64,000 bases of DNA from Roridomyces roridus (taxonomy: Eukaryota; Basidiomycota; Agaricomycetes; Agaricales; Mycenaceae), in the NCBI GenBank assembly GCA_029378245.1, contig JARKIF010000050.1, forward strand, positions 124,001 through 188,000. The letters run 5' to 3'. Shown piece after piece: positions 38,463-48,295 of this stretch; within the stretch, counting starts at the first letter, position 1; each line of letters opens with the position of its first letter. The translations under genes were made by a program, and so were the position numbers. A model generated the notes under the pieces. It worked only from the letters and a program-made list of their open reading frames with translations. It searched no databases and was not told the DNA's origin.

Positions 38463-40730
38463 TTACATCTTCCATATCTGCTCCTCGTCACCCACCCGCC
38501 CCGTCCCAGCCGAATCCCTCCTCTGCGCTCTAACCAACGCAATCTTGCCCCTCCACCTCCCCACGCTCCTCTCATCCGGAAGGTCCTCGCCAACCCAATC
38601 TCTCAGCCACTCGACGAACTTGAGATACTGATCCCGCCCCTTGCCCGCCATCGCAGCAATCAACGGCGGCTGCACGCTCACCTCGCTCCAAAACGCCATC
38701 CCCACCCCAAGCGTCCTCTCCCTCGGCCTAACTCCCAACGCACGCATCCAAACAAACGTCCGCATAATATCCGGCGCACGTCGCGTCATACCCAATAACA
38801 CCACATGCGCACAAAAGTCTTGTTCTCGGAGTCCAAGCAGGGTGGGGAATCGCGCGCGGCCGTGAGGTGTGAGTATATCAGGTGGAAGCGTCCATTGCGA
38901 ATGATGTGGTGGCCGTAAGAGTGTGGGTGCTGCACCGTCGCTTTCTGGGTAGGAACGTACAGCCTGCGCTGGGAGTTCTAGATTCGCGAGGTGCAGCCGA
39001 TCAGGCGAACCCACGACTGCTTGGATGAATATCCGCGACGCCGTCTCGGTCGCAGGCCGTCCTTGCCAGATTCCCGAGCGATACGGCGCAGCAGCCTGCG
39101 TCGTGAGCGATTCGAGCAGCGCCTCGCGCGTAGTAAGCGGAGAAGGCTGGCCTCTAAACGGATTTTTCAGCGCAAGGAGCGCTAGCTGACCCGAGAATGA
39201 ATCGTCCAACGTATGCGGGAGCTGTGCAGCCTCGAGCACGATGCGGAGCGTCTCGGGCGAGGGATGCAAATGGTATAAATCCTCCATGGCGTCCCAAAGC
39301 CGGAATACCAGGTCAGGACGGAGAATCCGAGACAGGCAAACCATGAACGAGTTGATCAGCCGCGTTGTGACCTTCACCCGTCTATGGAGACGGAAAAAGG
39401 AGGAGAGTGGCGCGGCGTGCATTTCCAGAAGCAGGAACGCTTCGGCTGGTCTGCCGGAGAGCACCGTAGCCTCGATTCCCACCGCCAGAGCAGGCTCGTC
39501 GATGGGTAATCCAGAACGTGCCAACTTGGTCCAGTGTATATACGCAAGCTCCCATGCCTGCCGTGAAAGCAGCCCGCGGATCAGGATCGTATAAGCCGCT
39601 GCGGTCAACCGAAACTCGGCAGCCCTGGGCCGAGAGTATCTGAAGAGCTTCACGAGGTGTTTTGCATTGATATTCTTGTCGTTGGCAGAGACTGCAAGCG
39701 CCGAACTCCAATCGTATAAATCCACAAAACGTTTTCCGAGCAAGCCACGGGGGTGGATGGACGGACGCTTTCGAGGAAAAAACGGTCGGTCGCGGCCGGA
39801 CTTTGCGGCGAGGCCGAGGAGAAAGTGGAATGCAGAGGCGCTGTCGGGCTGGCTTCGCACAAGGAATGTGTTTCGGCGGTTGGCTCTGTTCGCAATGGCG
39901 GACGCCTCTTGGTCTGATTTGGGACCTCGACGCAGCTCTCGGATGGCATCAGCGTATCGTTGGGCGTCATGGATGGCCCCATCGGCAGCGTAGATGCGGA
40001 GATACTCTTCGAGCTGCGAGGCTGTGGGTAGGATGCCGAGACGCGTTTGGCGACGCCGTAGATAAGACGTGAGTTGCAGCGCTGCGTGCCGGTCGTGCAG
40101 TAGAGCGGAGCATGTGCTACCCCGCAGCGTGAGCTGGCGTGCCTCCATGGAAGCAAGGACACGGACAGCATTCCGTCCTGTTTGCGACGAGGGAACTTGG
40201 ATGGATGTCATGGCGGAGAGGAGGTGGTTATAGTGCCCGTCTTGATACTGGGTAAATGGGATGGATAGAAACGCGTCAATGACGCGCTTCATGGGCGGGA
40301 CGAGGTCGAACCGCGCGAGGTGCATCATGACGAGTACCAGCAAGGGACCTTGGACGCTTGGCGGTGCAGTGGCCATGTGTGCAAAGCTCATATCCATGAG
40401 TGTGCCCGAGGCATTGGCGGGCGACTGGACTTTGAATCCGGCCAAATAAAGGACAAGCCACGAAGGATGGCTTTCTGCGTTTTTCGTCGCCTCGTCAATG
40501 TCAGAGGCATAAACGCAAGGCCGCCAGCGAGCGAATTCGTCAAGGGGCACGCGAGAGGCAGTGAGAGCCTCTGTAAGGGACGTGCCGCGGGGTGAATGGA
40601 GTGCGATGACTAGTGCCCATAGTGGATCGCGAGTGTGGGCGGAAAGCTCCCGTAGGTAGGCTGTGACTTTGGAGTATGGTCTTGTGAATTTGACCAAGGT
40701 AGCCCCCGCACGGATAGCGACGTGGAGCAT
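38463..40730 (-). CDS. PPR-like mitochondrial protein, 755 aa, single exon
   Basis: A continuous 755-codon frame, unusual here because neighbours are intron-rich. It contains helix-pair repeats with PPR spacing, such as HYNHLLSAMTSIQVPSSQT, AAAYTILIRGLLSRQAWELA, TTRLINSFMVCLSRILRPDL and RAPDIMRTFVWMRALGVRPR. The N-terminus is basic and hydrophobic, compatible with mitochondrial import. Fungal PPR proteins act in mitochondrial RNA maturation or translation; the target cannot be read from sequence. It is tail-to-tail with the PP28-like gene (63 bp) and head-to-head with the SR protein gene (91 bp). The repeats are weak, so another alpha-helical repeat family is possible. Confidence 0.7.
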   Translation of the reverse strand: MLHVAIRAGATLVKFTRPYSKVTAYLRELSAHTRDPLWALVIALHSPRGTSLTEALTASRVPLDEFARWRPCVYASDIDEATKNAESHPSWLVLYLAGFKVQSPANASGTLMDMSFAHMATAPPSVQGPLLVLVMMHLARFDLVPPMKRVIDAFLSIPFTQYQDGHYNHLLSAMTSIQVPSSQTGRNAVRVLASMEARQLTLRGSTCSALLHDRHAALQLTSYLRRRQTRLGILPTASQLEEYLRIYAADGAIHDAQRYADAIRELRRGPKSDQEASAIANRANRRNTFLVRSQPDSASAFHFLLGLAAKSGRDRPFFPRKRPSIHPRGLLGKRFVDLYDWSSALAVSANDKNINAKHLVKLFRYSRPRAAEFRLTAAAYTILIRGLLSRQAWELAYIHWTKLARSGLPIDEPALAVGIEATVLSGRPAEAFLLLEMHAAPLSSFFRLHRRVKVTTRLINSFMVCLSRILRPDLVFRLWDAMEDLYHLHPSPETLRIVLEAAQLPHTLDDSFSGQLALLALKNPFRGQPSPLTTREALLESLTTQAAAPYRSGIWQGRPATETASRIFIQAVVGSPDRLHLANLELPAQAVRSYPESDGAAPTLLRPPHHSQWTLPPDILTPHGRARFPTLLGLREQDFCAHVVLLGMTRRAPDIMRTFVWMRALGVRPRERTLGVGMAFWSEVSVQPPLIAAMAGKGRDQYLKFVEWLRDWVGEDLPDERSVGRWRGKIALVRAQRRDSAGTGRVGDEEQIWKM

Positions 40731-40821
40731 AAGATATGGGCATCTAGTAGGAGTGCAGGCTCATTGAGAGCAGGAAGAGTGATTAGGTAACACGAGAGCG
40801 CTTTTTTCCTCGCCATCACCC

Positions 40822-41775
40822 ATGCCTCGCATCTTGGTGCGTACTCGAAGGATATTCCACAGAATAATAGACTAAAAGTCTACATACTCCAGTTTGTTAG
40901 TGGCTTCCACCCCAATACCCGTGCCCGTGCGCTTGCCTACGAGTTTGAAAGGCAAGAATCCTATTCTATTCAAAAAAGAGTCATCTAGAAAGAGCGCTCA
41001 CATCTTACGGCAGATTCGGTCCTCTCATTCGATGCGACGTCCCCGCCCCCCGTAATCCGCACGTACCCCATCATAATCCGTAAGTATCCCAACCACCCTT
41101 TTCTTTGCCAATACGCGAACGACATGCACTGGACCGATTCGAGTCGAGAAAACCCCCGCGCGTCATTCGTCCTCAAAAAAAACCCGATCCTCAACGCATC
41201 CTCGCAGTTATGCTTTCGTAGAGTTTCGCAGCACGCGCGATGCAGAAGACGCTTATTATGATATGTGCGTTTTTTTTGGGCCTATTACTTACCCATCACG
41301 AGACATCCCTTACCCACATCCTACTTAGGCACGGTAAAACTTTTGAGGGATCCCGTTTGAGTATCCAGGTACGCACCCCTCACATCGAGCAACCCCATTA
41401 CTCAAATCCTACCTTCAGTGGGCCAAAAGCCCTCCTTCTGCGGTCTGGCGCTACGAGAGAGGAGGTCCGCCTAGCAGATCGTCGCGCGACAGAGACAGAG
41501 ACCGTTCGCGCAGCCCACGCCGCCGTTCGGAGAGGGATGACCGTGATCGTGACAGACATCGGGACCGCGACCGTGAACGGGACGAGGACAGGGACAGGGA
41601 TCGTGACAGCAGACGTCGACGAAGCAGGTCCCGGTCTCCGAGGCGTAGGAGCAGGAGCAGGACACCCGAGAAAAGACGGAGTCTATCGCCCCGGCGTGAG
41701 GATAGGGCTCGTACCTCGCCGAAAGACGACCGTGACGCTGCTCAAAAGGAAGACCCGCCTGCGTTTGAGAATTAG
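40822..41775 (+). CDS. SR-type splicing factor (RRM + RS domain)
   Basis: Six exons (40822-40836, 40893-40951, 41014-41079, 41208-41264, 41329-41368, 41419-41775) give 197 residues. One RRM: RNP2-like ILFVSGF, RNP1-like YAFVEF, then DAEDAYYDMHGKTFEGSRLS, typical of the Srp2/SRSF family. The RS region follows from about residue 90: SRSSRDRDRDRSRSPRR, repeated RD/ER pairs, RRRRSRSRSPRRRSRSR, RRSLSPRR. The second intron has a GC donor (GAAAG|GCAAGA at 40952), supported because it joins EFER to FGPLIRCDVP. A 207-residue frame at 41240 that starts with a hydrophobic segment is read across introns in another frame and is a shadow. Confidence 0.9.
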
Positions 41776-41882
41776 GTTTTCGTATTTCTACTACTGCACT
41801 ACTTTCTTGACACCATACAATGTCGTAGCACGACCCCGATTTGCATTACTTGTACCAAAATAAAAAGCCGATTTTTTGCCAT

Positions 41883-43443
41883 CTAATCCCTCCTCACACT
41901 TCCCAACGGCTCCTTAGCGGGCCCGAACTTGTCGCCTCTATAAGCACTACCTGCCCGCTCCCATTGTTTCCACGGCTCCACTCCAGGGACAAGACGCGCA
42001 CGGAGCAGACGGAAAATCCACTCCTCCACACGGTCCATGAAGAGCAGCGTGCACACGACCAGCGTCGACACCAGCGTTCCCCAAAGGGATCCATGTGACA
42101 CGTCCAGTGCATGTTTCGCGGGTATATCCAGCGGCAAATCGCGTGGTACAGGCCAACTGCGCACTCGCTGCCTCCGTGACAGGAACAAGGGCCGTCCGGG
42201 TGGAGGGGCAGGAGCCGCAAAGATAGCGAGGAACAAAGGCTCTGAATCGACGGAGAAGATGTGTTCCGTCTTTCCCAGGAGGAGGGCGTGCGCGGCGGAG
42301 GGGCAGAGGAGGAGGATGGTGAAGAGGCGCGGGGAGAGGTATGTTATCGTCAAGCTCGGACTACCTTCTTCCGGCGCTGCAGGGGAGAAGGAGGAGCTTG
42401 GGTGGGTGGGGGAAGGCGGGAGGAGGGTGACGGAGACGCCTGTTTCCTCGACTCGACTGAGGAGGAAGGAGGAAACCTGGCGTTGGGCGTAGCGCTCGAA
42501 GAAGCCGGCTTCGATCCAGCGGACGCCACCTGCCATGGGATCCGTGGCAGACACGGGGAAGGGTTCAGGACGGATGAAGACGTCCAAACGTTTCTTGTAG
42601 TGGAGGATCCAAGCGACGTACAGGATGCGCGCAAAGGAGAGGAAGAGGTCGAAGGGGGCGCGGGAAAGGGCGTAGAGAAGGGAGGCAGAGCTGAGTGGCG
42701 TGGCGGAGGTGGGTCGGAGGAGGGCCGTTAACTTGAGTGCGCCAGGTGCGGGGATGGGGTCGTCGGTTGGCGTCAAGAGGTGGACTCGGACGCTTGGTCG
42801 GGGTGGGGAAGTTTCTCCATCCGAATGACCGGTTGGAGGGTGCGTTGGTGCCTTTATGGAGACGGTGTAGAAGCCACTTCGGTCGTTGAACGGGGAAACA
42901 TGGAACGCCCTTGGGAACGTCCATTGGTGGTCGAACCTGCGAGAAGTCAATATAAGTTTTGCGAGTTCACAGATGCGTTTACCCTCGCGATGGAGTCTTG
43001 TCTTCATGCTTCCCCGTCTCCAAGCAATATACGTGGCTCTCTCCAAACGTATTGTGAACCTGCAAACGCATAAACGAGGAAACCAAGTCCATGATAAACA
43101 AACCAACCTCAAGCACAGTCAAAAAGAAACGGCCTCCAGGGCGATAGCAAAAGTACACCGTGAGCGGATTTATGCCTTCAAACCCGAGCAAGCTGGGCAT
43201 AGTCATCATCCACGCATCCTCTAACTGGCCGCCGAACCCGCGGTCTCGCAGGACTTTCTCCAGTCGCTCGCGTATCGATCCCTCCGGCGTATCAGTGAGA
43301 TACGGCTTGGGACGCAATCCAACGAGTCTCCCCCAGCGTCCTGCCGTAGCCCGAATATGCCAGCCATGCCATCCGAGATCGAGGGAGTGGGATTCAAGTG
43401 CGTTGAGCGAGACTAGGAGAGAGCGAGGGGTAGACGAAAGCAT
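41883..43443 (-). CDS. DUF1365 family protein
   Basis: Three exons (43443-43108, 43059-42983, 42936-41883) give 488 residues. Family landmarks: NALESHSLDLGWHGWHI, SLLGFEGINPLTVYFCY, then VLE-VHNTFGESHVYCLETG across the first intron, and WTFPRAFHVSPFNDRSGFYT in exon 3. These match the conserved FGxNPLSVYFCY and FHVSPF blocks of DUF1365 proteins. A C-terminal hydrophobic segment (LWGTLVSTLVVCTLLFMD) suggests a membrane anchor. The biochemical function of DUF1365 is not settled; in bacteria the genes neighbour cyclopropane fatty acid synthases. A degenerate fragment of this family lies at 60953-61075. The start is 91 bp from the kinase fragment that diverges from it. Confidence 0.85.
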
Positions 43444-43534
43444 GGTTAGAGCCGGGGTAGAGTCTAGCGTGGGTGACTTGGTTTTCGAGCACGTATGCTC
43501 GGGGACAGGGAGTCGTCATGGCGGGAGCTAACGA

Positions 43535-43752
43535 GCATGTCTGATCGCAACCACCACCGTGACGATCCACGCGTCTGGACGCGACGGGCGCGCCGATATC
43601 AACACCACCGAGTTCAAGTCGTTCTTTGACATCGGCGAAGGAAGCTCAAGCACGGTCCTCCTCGTTAAAGAAAAGAAAGGCCATCATCTGGCTCAAGAGG
43701 ACTTCCTCCGCCGGCAAGACGCAGACCAGTCGTCCCTCTTACTGTGAGTCTT
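43535..43752 (+). pseudogene. Protein kinase N-lobe fragment
   Basis: In the frame beginning near 43535, EFKSFFDIGEGSSSTVLLVK is a glycine-rich loop followed by beta2. After a one-base shift near 43680, WLKRTSSAGKTQTSRPSY follows, with the VAIK-type lysine region. A GTGAGT donor comes next at 43744. No continuation (alphaC, gatekeeper, hinge) follows. Instead the block 43800-46100 holds minus-strand genes, and the kinase resumes as an exon at 46441. The first ~45 bases (CTGATCGCAACCACCACC onward) are repeated at about 46141. Confidence 0.65.
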
Positions 43753-43972
43753 CCATCGTTCATCTTCATAGTGGTTAACCATACACAAGTTTAAGTACGC
43801 GAACGCTACTCTGCGTCACCGTTTACGTTTCCGCTGCTGGAGTGTCCTTGGCTGCTTTCTTCGACGATCCCGAAGCTTTCTTCGAATCTTCCTCCTCCAC
43901 ACCATGCCCTCATCCTCTTCTTCCTCATCCACGATTCACCTCCAGCCGCTTCCGTGCCGGTGAAGCGACACC

Positions 43973-46087
43973 TCAAACTTTGCGCGTCTTCTTCTTCGCA
44001 GCCGGCTCATATCTCTCATCTCCCTCATCTCCCTCCTCCTCTTCGACCTCAGACGACACGCGTTTCCTCAGCTTGGATTTGGCTTCGGACGCCTTTCCCC
44101 TGCTCCTCGTATTGGTATTGGGTCTCGCGCCCGTGGACCCAACATCCTGCACCGCGCGTTGCTTCCCCTTCCCTCCCGGAGTAACCCTTTTCGTCGCAGG
44201 CGCCACTTCTGCGTCAGACCCAGGTTCCTCTGTTTCTGCGCTCCTCATTAGTACCCGCATATTATCTAGAAGATGAATACAAACCAGTCGCCTTGACTTT
44301 GGAGCCGGATGCCTTGGTTTCTTCCTCGTCGTCATCCGCGCTCTTGTCGGCCCTCGGCGCCGTCTTGCCCTTAGCCACGACCCGTGTAAGCGTATCCTTC
44401 CGAGGATCGAATACAAGCCCTTGCACTGTTAACTTTGCGAGCCTCGCACGAGCGACGGTGGATAAATCACCCGGATTATCATTGAGATCATTCACCGCCC
44501 GGCGACTCTGCTCAACTAATTGGGTGACTCGAGCGCGGTCGAACCCGACGAGGCAGTAAACGAGATTGAGTGTGTCCACCTGCAAGGGGTTCCCAATCCT
44601 CGCGATGATCTGGACTAGCGCCGTAAGGTGATGGGCGTGGGTCTCGGAGAGGGTAGACTGCAGTAGGCAAAGAGTTGAGGATGTGATGATGATGGCGTTG
44701 ACCGCCGCAAAATCTGGCTCCTGCGGTTGCAGGTATAACGGACGGGTCAGGAGTTTGTCCTGTTCGCATGGCTCGATGCCAAAATCGTCCGCTTGCCCAT
44801 GAAGAAACAAACTACAGCCGATGAGTCCTCCACCAAAGACGTGCGGGAGGCGCATCTTCCTCTTGATGAACGCGCGATGCAAGAGCCGTTCCACAAGCTT
44901 GCCTGCTGCACCTCGTTTACCCTGGGCTCTCCAACGCTATAGCAAGCTGTTTCTGCGTCCCGATGGAGATTTTGCCCATCAACTCCGCCGTGCGGGTTAT
45001 GATGGAATTGGAGAGAAATTGGATGGAGAATTCCGTGCGCTGGATTTCCACATTGCCCTGCTCATTTTGCTCCTCCAGCGGCTGGATGATGAACATCCTG
45101 TCGCTGCCATCCAAATTGAAAGCAACAAGATTGTTCTGCACGGCCGCATTGATGATCTCATCTGCGGATTCTGCTGATATATGCTGGGCAGCGAAGAGGT
45201 AGCGGGGGTTCGGACCGCACAGTTCCATATTTGAGACAATGTCTTGACGGTTCAAAGCCATGAGCTCCCTTGGTAATATTTAGATAGGCATCAGATTAAA
45301 ACGATTCAAATAAGAGACGAACGCGTATCCACCGATCTCGTTGGTCGACCACGGCTGCATGACCCAAGTCTCTGCCTTGATTTCCTTTTTGAAATGATAC
45401 ATGCGTTGCTGGGTAGGGGAAGATGTCCAAACCGCCACTTGAGCGTTTGCCACCCAGTTCTCGGGCACCCAGTCACTCGGTCCATCGGCGTCGATGAGAA
45501 CTCAACTGTCCTCAAGAGTGGCTATGGTTGTGGTGTAGGTCATGCGTGCGGCGGGGCTGCCAACCTGGACGCCTGAATTGGAGAAATATAAGACAGAGGT
45601 AGGAGATTCAACGAAGAACACAGGTTGGCCCATGGCAAGGAGCCGGAAGAGGATGTATAGCCCTCCGACACTCTTCCCTGCCCAACTTGATGAACGTGAA
45701 TCTGAGTAAGGGAAGCCGATATTCACCCATGCCTGGCTGCCCAGTCAGAAAGAACCGCCAATGCCCGGTGCCCCGACCGAATGCATCGGCGATAAAATTC
45801 TCATACTCCTGACGAACAAGGAGCTTTCCCAGGTATCTTGCCTTGGACACTGCGAGACCGGGGTTCTGGACCAGGTCGATGTATGCAATTGAAGGGCGCT
45901 CTTCGTTGTCTGGTGAGGGTTCGTTCGGCCAGGTATGGGTGACATCAATATTAATGCGACTCGAGCTAAGATACGGGGTGAGACGTTCGGATTCCGAGTC
46001 CGTGGGCCAGAGCAGCTGGTAGATGTTGAACAATTCTTCATCCGGGTCGAGAGGAATGAAATGCGGGAGTGTAGTTTGGTTCGTCAT
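43973..46087 (-). pseudogene. Crinkler-like (CRN/RHSP-type) P-loop NTPase, decayed, with Lys/Glu-rich tail
   Basis: Starts MTNQTTLPHFIPLDPDEEL. The P-loop FFLTGQPGMG-KS is split by an intron. Then QPVFFVESPTSVLYFSNSG, and a Walker B-like VLIDADGPSDW, whose expected preceding Trp codon is TGA (about + strand 45492-45494), a substitution nonsense. The C-terminal domain follows (MELCGPNPRYLFAAQH, then LTRPLYLQPQEPDFAAVNAI, YCLVGFDRARVTQLV), out of frame by one base at a GGG run (44920-44922). After an intron at about 44262 it continues into an acidic/basic tail (GGKGKQRAV, NTNTRSRGKAS) ending at 43973. That tail resembles part of the nuclear protein at 48296-50371. This NTPase architecture is widespread and multicopy in Agaricomycetes. 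Whether the tail is native or acquired is uncertain. Confidence 0.72.
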
Positions 46088-46440
46088 GGAAGTTGGCTGC
46101 AGAATGCGGACAGGGGCGGGAACTTCTCACGGCTGGGAGCGTCTGATCGCAACCACCACCATAACGTCTGGACGCGACTTGCGCGCGCACGCTATATGGC
46201 TCTCTCGTTTTCGGGGCGTGGTCTCACCCGTCGTTGCCAGCCACCCGGAGAGACACAAAACAGGGGTGGCTGACACCGTCTCCTCAGTTTTGCATCTTTG
46301 CTCTTAAGATCTTACTACCACATCGCTCTGCAAAAGTTAACGAAAATGTTTACTGTCACTCGCGTATGTCGTCTCCTCCCCTCTCCTTTTCCTCCATGTA
46401 TGGTGCATCTTTGACCGCGATCTGAATACAAGGGTTCTAG

Positions 46441-47649
46441 GAATGGTGTGCCGGCAAAGACTTGATGACCATCCTCGGCGCTGGCCACCGTCTCACGCCC
46501 GAGCATGCCAAGCTCTACGCTGCCCAGCTCGTGACCGCCATCGAGACCCTCCACCGCGCGGGGATCGTGCATTGCGACCTCAAGCCCTCCAACGTCTTCC
46601 TCACCAAGGACGGCAACATTGTCCTCGGTGACTACGGGCGTGCAAAGTCCTTCGCTGCTCCACCCCCAATGTTCGGCGGGGAGGAGCCCGAGTACGTCTC
46701 GTTCGACGTTGACCCGGAGGCGACGAGTGGCAGTTTCTTTCAGCCCACCGAAGAATGTCTCCAAGGCCACTCGACCGAGCGCTGTGGTACTCCTTACTGG
46801 TCGTGTCCTGCTCAGCACGCCGGCCTCCCTTACTCCTTCGACGCGGACATGTGGAGTTTGGGGTTGCTCATTCACCGTATGACCACGGGGCGCATGCCAT
46901 TCGGCAACAGGGCCAAGAATGCTGTCGAAATCAAGGCCGCTTACGCTATGGAGGAAATCGAGTTCCAGGACGTCGATGACCTTGACGAGGACACCAAGGA
47001 CCTCATCCGTCAGCTGTTGAGGAAGGATGGGGATGACCGACCGCATATCCTGCAGGTCAAGGAACATCCGTACTTCCAGGAAGTGTAAGTTGTTTCTGCT
47101 CATCGTTTGCGCTGTTTCTCATCCGTTATTGTCAGCGATTGGGCGGCTGTCGCGCGCCACGAGGCTCCCGTTCCTTGGGTCCCCGCCAAGCCATATGTCC
47201 CTACCACCGTCCGTCCGAAGTTGCTCTCTCCTGGTCGCCCCTGCGCATTCGATGGCCACGTCCGGGAGTTCTACTATGTCTCGGGCAAGCTGTCGATTCC
47301 ACCCCCTGGCCCCGTCAAGCGTGGTGTCAAGAAAGTCAAGTGCAAGGTCGGCATGCTTCCGTCAAGCACGCGGGGAGTCGTTATCAAGGGCTGTGGTCTC
47401 TTTTCAAGGCTCTTTGGCCCCCTCAAGACCTTTGGGAGCGCAGGTCAAGAGCGCGGTGAGAACGAGAAGACGGTCAAGACGCAGTGGAAGAACGAGGATG
47501 AAGACGAAGATGTCTCCAAGGTCGACCTCGATGTTGTTGGCCACGTCCAGTCGTCAAGCGGCTCTGGCCCCTCGTTGAGCGCGCGTATCGGGGACTTCTT
47601 TCGGCGGCGACTCAAGGCCGTCGATTTGCGCAAGATTGAACTGGAGTGA
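46441..47649 (+). pseudogene. Protein kinase C-lobe (split kinase gene, 3' part)
   Basis: Exons 46441-47084 and 47136-47649. After a TTCTAG acceptor the frame reads EWCAGKDLMTILGAGH, GIVHCDLKPSNVFLTKDGNI (HRD is HCD; catalytic D, K and N kept), LGDYGRAKSF (DFG is DYG), GTPYWSCPAQHAGLPYSFDA, MWSLGLLIHRMTTGRMPFG. A C-terminal extension like AGC kinase tails follows (YFQEVDWAAVARHEAPVPW), with a basic end (RRRLKAVDLRKIELE). It lacks the N-lobe, which is found 2.7 kb upstream at 43535. Without it the protein cannot be an active kinase, though the C-lobe frame itself is undamaged. A long antisense frame (46315-47103) is a shadow. Confidence 0.7.
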
Positions 47650-48295
47650 AGGAGGTGGCGTGTATCTGCTTGTTGTCCTGTTGACTGTCTCTGGTGTTCT
47701 CTCGGTCTTGGTCTCGTTATAGGTTTTCGGTTTTCGGTTGCTTTCTCGTTTTCGTGCCTTGGTTTTGGTCCCGCCTGCGACACACCACTCCCGCCTGCCC
47801 GTGCGATAAACCCCCGCCTTTCCGAGCGACAACCCCTGCCTTCCGCGCGACAACCCATACCTCACCGAGCGATAACCCTCACCGAGCGACATCCCGACAC
47901 CCTCGTGCCCTTCAGCGACACCACCCGTTCCGTCCACACGCGCCACCCCTCCTCCCTAACAGCCACCCTAGGCTAGCACAGGCTTCCTAGGCATGACCAC
48001 AACGACCTTACACCTCCCGCCAGTCGTGGAGCACCATCATCACCTGGCCTAGTGCCATTTTTTTTTCTCGTGTAGAGCACTGGTTTCGTTTTTTTTTGCT
48101 TCGGAAGTGAGAGGGACTAGAAGTTCATTTGTGTAGTTTACTTTCAATACGTTTGCGTCGCAAAATCGTGTGAGGACTCTGAGGAGACTTGGTCTTCAGT
48201 TGACTGATGTTATTGCACCCGACGCGTATCGCGTTTGTTGGTTACGCTCCCGACTCTACCGAGCTACTGTCTAATCCTGGCCCACCCTGCTTTTC
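47650..48295. repeat. Intergenic stretch with degenerate tandem repeat
   Basis: From about 47800 to 47910 a unit like CCGAGCGACAACCC or GAGCGATAACCC is repeated several times with variation. The rest is pyrimidine-rich, with T runs near 48060 and 48090, and probably holds the promoter of the nuclear protein gene. I see no gene. Confidence 0.5.

Noticed and set aside
41240..41863. 207-residue plus-strand frame with hydrophobic N-terminus resembling a secreted protein
   Set aside because: It runs through introns of the SR protein gene in another frame; the RRM and RS domain in the correct frame are unmistakable.
46315..47103. 262-residue minus-strand frame opposite the kinase C-lobe
   Set aside because: Shadow of conserved kinase codons; no recognised content of its own.
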